Positions 62,956-64,000 of a DNA stretch of 64,000 nt are shown piece after piece; the stretch's first letter is position 1, and the number at the start of each line of letters is the position of its first letter. The notes under the pieces are model-generated. The model saw nothing but the letters and a program-made list of their open reading frames with translations. It did not search any database and was not told the DNA's origin. Source of the stretch: JAHEJE01 sp965216335 (GTDB lineage: Bacteria > Pseudomonadota > Alphaproteobacteria > Rhizobiales > Aestuariivirgaceae); the NCBI GenBank assembly GCA_965216335.1, contig OZ244154.1:62001-126000 (forward strand), in the 5' to 3' direction. The translations under genes were made by a program, and so were the position numbers.

Positions 62956-63501
62956 ATGAAACTTCGGTCACAATTTGCATCAAAGCGCATTTCGGAATCA
63001 TCGTCAGTCATTGATGGCGCCTGTCACGCCGCACCCTTTTTTGCAAGGCGCGGCATACTTGCCATGGTCGGTACAGCCGTGCTGGCAGTTGGGGGTGGCT
63101 CCGCCAGACCTGCGCTGGCTGGCAGCAATGCTGCTGACACCATCCAACAGCCGACGGCCCGCGACGATACCGCATTCATGGGGCGGGCATTTGAAATGCG
63201 TCGGATTGCGGTCGAAAAGGGCGACCAGGCCTACGGAGCGCTCCTGGTGCGCGATGGAGAAATCATCGGGCAGTCCTGGAGCCGCGTCATATTGGACAAT
63301 GACCCCACCGCGCATGCGGAAATGGCTGCGATACGAAATGCTGCGCGGCGCCAAAACAATCGGAACTTGGATGGCGCTATCATGTACTCATCTTCGCGAC
63401 CGTGTCCTATGTGCGAGGCAGCGGCCTACTGGGCCGGCATCGGTCAGATGATCTACGGGCGCGACATGACCAAGGCCGGTTCCCCGCGGTTATGCCGGTA
63501 A
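62956..63501 (+). CDS. exported cytidine/guanine-type deaminase
   Basis: 181 residues. GGAGAGG precedes ATG 62956. The zinc deaminase motifs are intact: H120-A-E122 in PTAHAEMAAIR and P149-C150-P-M-C153 in SSRPCPMCEAAAYWAG, as in nucleoside/guanine deaminases of the CDA fold. Unusually for this cytosolic family, residues 31-56 look like a signal peptide with a twin arginine (RRGILAMVGTAVLAV ending ARPALAGS), suggesting periplasmic export of a folded enzyme via Tat. Substrate unknown. Located 79 bp after prfB. Confidence 0.82.
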   Translation: MKLRSQFASKRISESSSVIDGACHAAPFFARRGILAMVGTAVLAVGGGSARPALAGSNAADTIQQPTARDDTAFMGRAFEMRRIAVEKGDQAYGALLVRDGEIIGQSWSRVILDNDPTAHAEMAAIRNAARRQNNRNLDGAIMYSSSRPCPMCEAAAYWAGIGQMIYGRDMTKAGSPRLCR

Positions 63502-63553
63502 ACGAGTAAGTTGAACCGTCGCTCGGAGCGAACAATCCTCCGCGCTTCAGATA

Positions 63554-64000
63554 TCACTCCGCGGCGTTGCTGCGGCGGGGGGCGACCAGTTCCAGGGGGC
63601 GGTAGTCTTCGTCCTGGTAGGTGGAGGTAGTGGTGCCGCGGAACTCGGTCTGGTCGCCGTACAGCGGCGGGGCGTTGGTCAGGCCGGCCGCTGAGACGCC
63701 GCCGGCTTCGCCGAGCGGGTCTTCGCTACGCTGAATCTTGCCGTCGACATGGGCCCCGTTCTCGATCGCGATGGTGTCGTTGATCACGTCGCCCTCGACA
63801 TGGCCGCCCGACACGATGGTCACGTTGATCGCCTGGATCGGTCCGATCACCCGGCCGCGCACGAATACGTCCTCGGCAACGATACGCCCGTGCACCACGC
63901 CCTGGGTGTCGATGACCGCGGCCCGCGCCCGGATGTCGCCATTGATGGTGCCGTCGATCTGCAGTTCGCCGCTGGTGACGATGCTGCCCTCAATAACCAC
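63554..64000 (-). CDS. bactofilin (polymer-forming cytoskeletal protein), partial
   Basis: 148 visible residues; the frame runs off the right edge, so the N-terminus is probably missing. The DUF583/bactofilin beta-helix is clear, with short repeated turns: GELQIDGTINGDI, GVVHGRIVAEDVFVRGRVIG, GGHVEGDVINDTIAIENGAH. A Pro/polar tail (from about 100) follows. Bactofilins polymerise without nucleotides and localise cell-wall or morphogenesis enzymes. Convergent with the deaminase gene. Confidence 0.92.
   Translation of the reverse strand: MVIEGSIVTSGELQIDGTINGDIRARAAVIDTQGVVHGRIVAEDVFVRGRVIGPIQAINVTIVSGGHVEGDVINDTIAIENGAHVDGKIQRSEDPLGEAGGVSAAGLTNAPPLYGDQTEFRGTTTSTYQDEDYRPLELVAPRRSNAAE

Overview
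The window looks like chromosome of a GC-rich alphaproteobacterium, most likely a member of the Hyphomicrobiales (Rhizobiales). The reasons are the gene orders AI-2E/hdaA/ppk/ppx/rnd/aspS and dsbA/aroQ/accB/accC/aat/DUF2155/NDUFA12, the class II NrdJ reductase, an RNase E with an acidic insert in its S1 domain, a perfect CtrA-type box, and many palindromic intergenic repeats of the type common in rhizobia. I cannot name genus or species from sequence alone. No tRNA, rRNA, CRISPR array or prophage was seen.

Layout. 0-10.2 kb is housekeeping: DnaA regulation (hdaA), polyphosphate turnover (ppk, ppx), RNase D, an MFS transporter and aspS. 10.4-14 kb holds an unknown exported protein and the malic enzyme maeB. 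14.4-17.2 kb pairs a BCCT transporter with a lone ABC-type binding protein. 17.4-18 kb holds an orphan MerF and a tiny basic protein. 18-27 kb is one nine-gene operon: a PotABCD-type importer, a multi-subunit flavin/iron-sulfur oxidase related to opine oxidases, HcnABC and D-hydroxyproline dehydrogenase, and an OccR/NocR-like LysR regulator. It most likely imports and oxidatively cleaves an opine-like or N-substituted amino acid. 27-30.4 kb is an accessory stretch: two unknown genes, an XRE regulator, and a GIY-YIG nuclease gene embedded in a tandem array of inverted REP doublets.

30.4-34.2 kb is nrdJ, preceded by a pair of NrdR boxes. 34.8-39.8 kb holds an EamA transporter, an OsmC protein, two polytopic membrane proteins of unknown function and a FemAB/CelD-like acyltransferase. 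39.8-54.4 kb is a conserved alphaproteobacterial block (NDUFA12, mlaD, methyltransferase, DUF2155, aat, accCB, aroQ, dsbA-like, bepA, aminotransferase, lysE). A YceI/cytochrome b561/LysR cassette and a third membrane protein of the unknown family interrupt it. 54.5-64 kb is rne, amiC, mrcA, prfB (with its programmed +1 frameshift), an exported deaminase and a truncated bactofilin, mostly concerned with RNA turnover, cell wall and translation termination.

The most unusual content is non-coding. Three unrelated-looking 264-272 bp elements (35873, 40264, 47056) share one architecture: 31-34 bp terminal inverted repeats enclosing two internal hairpins, a three-way-junction fold kept despite sequence divergence. 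A REP superfamily with a CTTGA loop occurs as inverted doublets at 14.1, 25.7, 29.1-30.3 and 53.7 kb. A roughly 65 bp repeat sits at the 3' ends of three genes.
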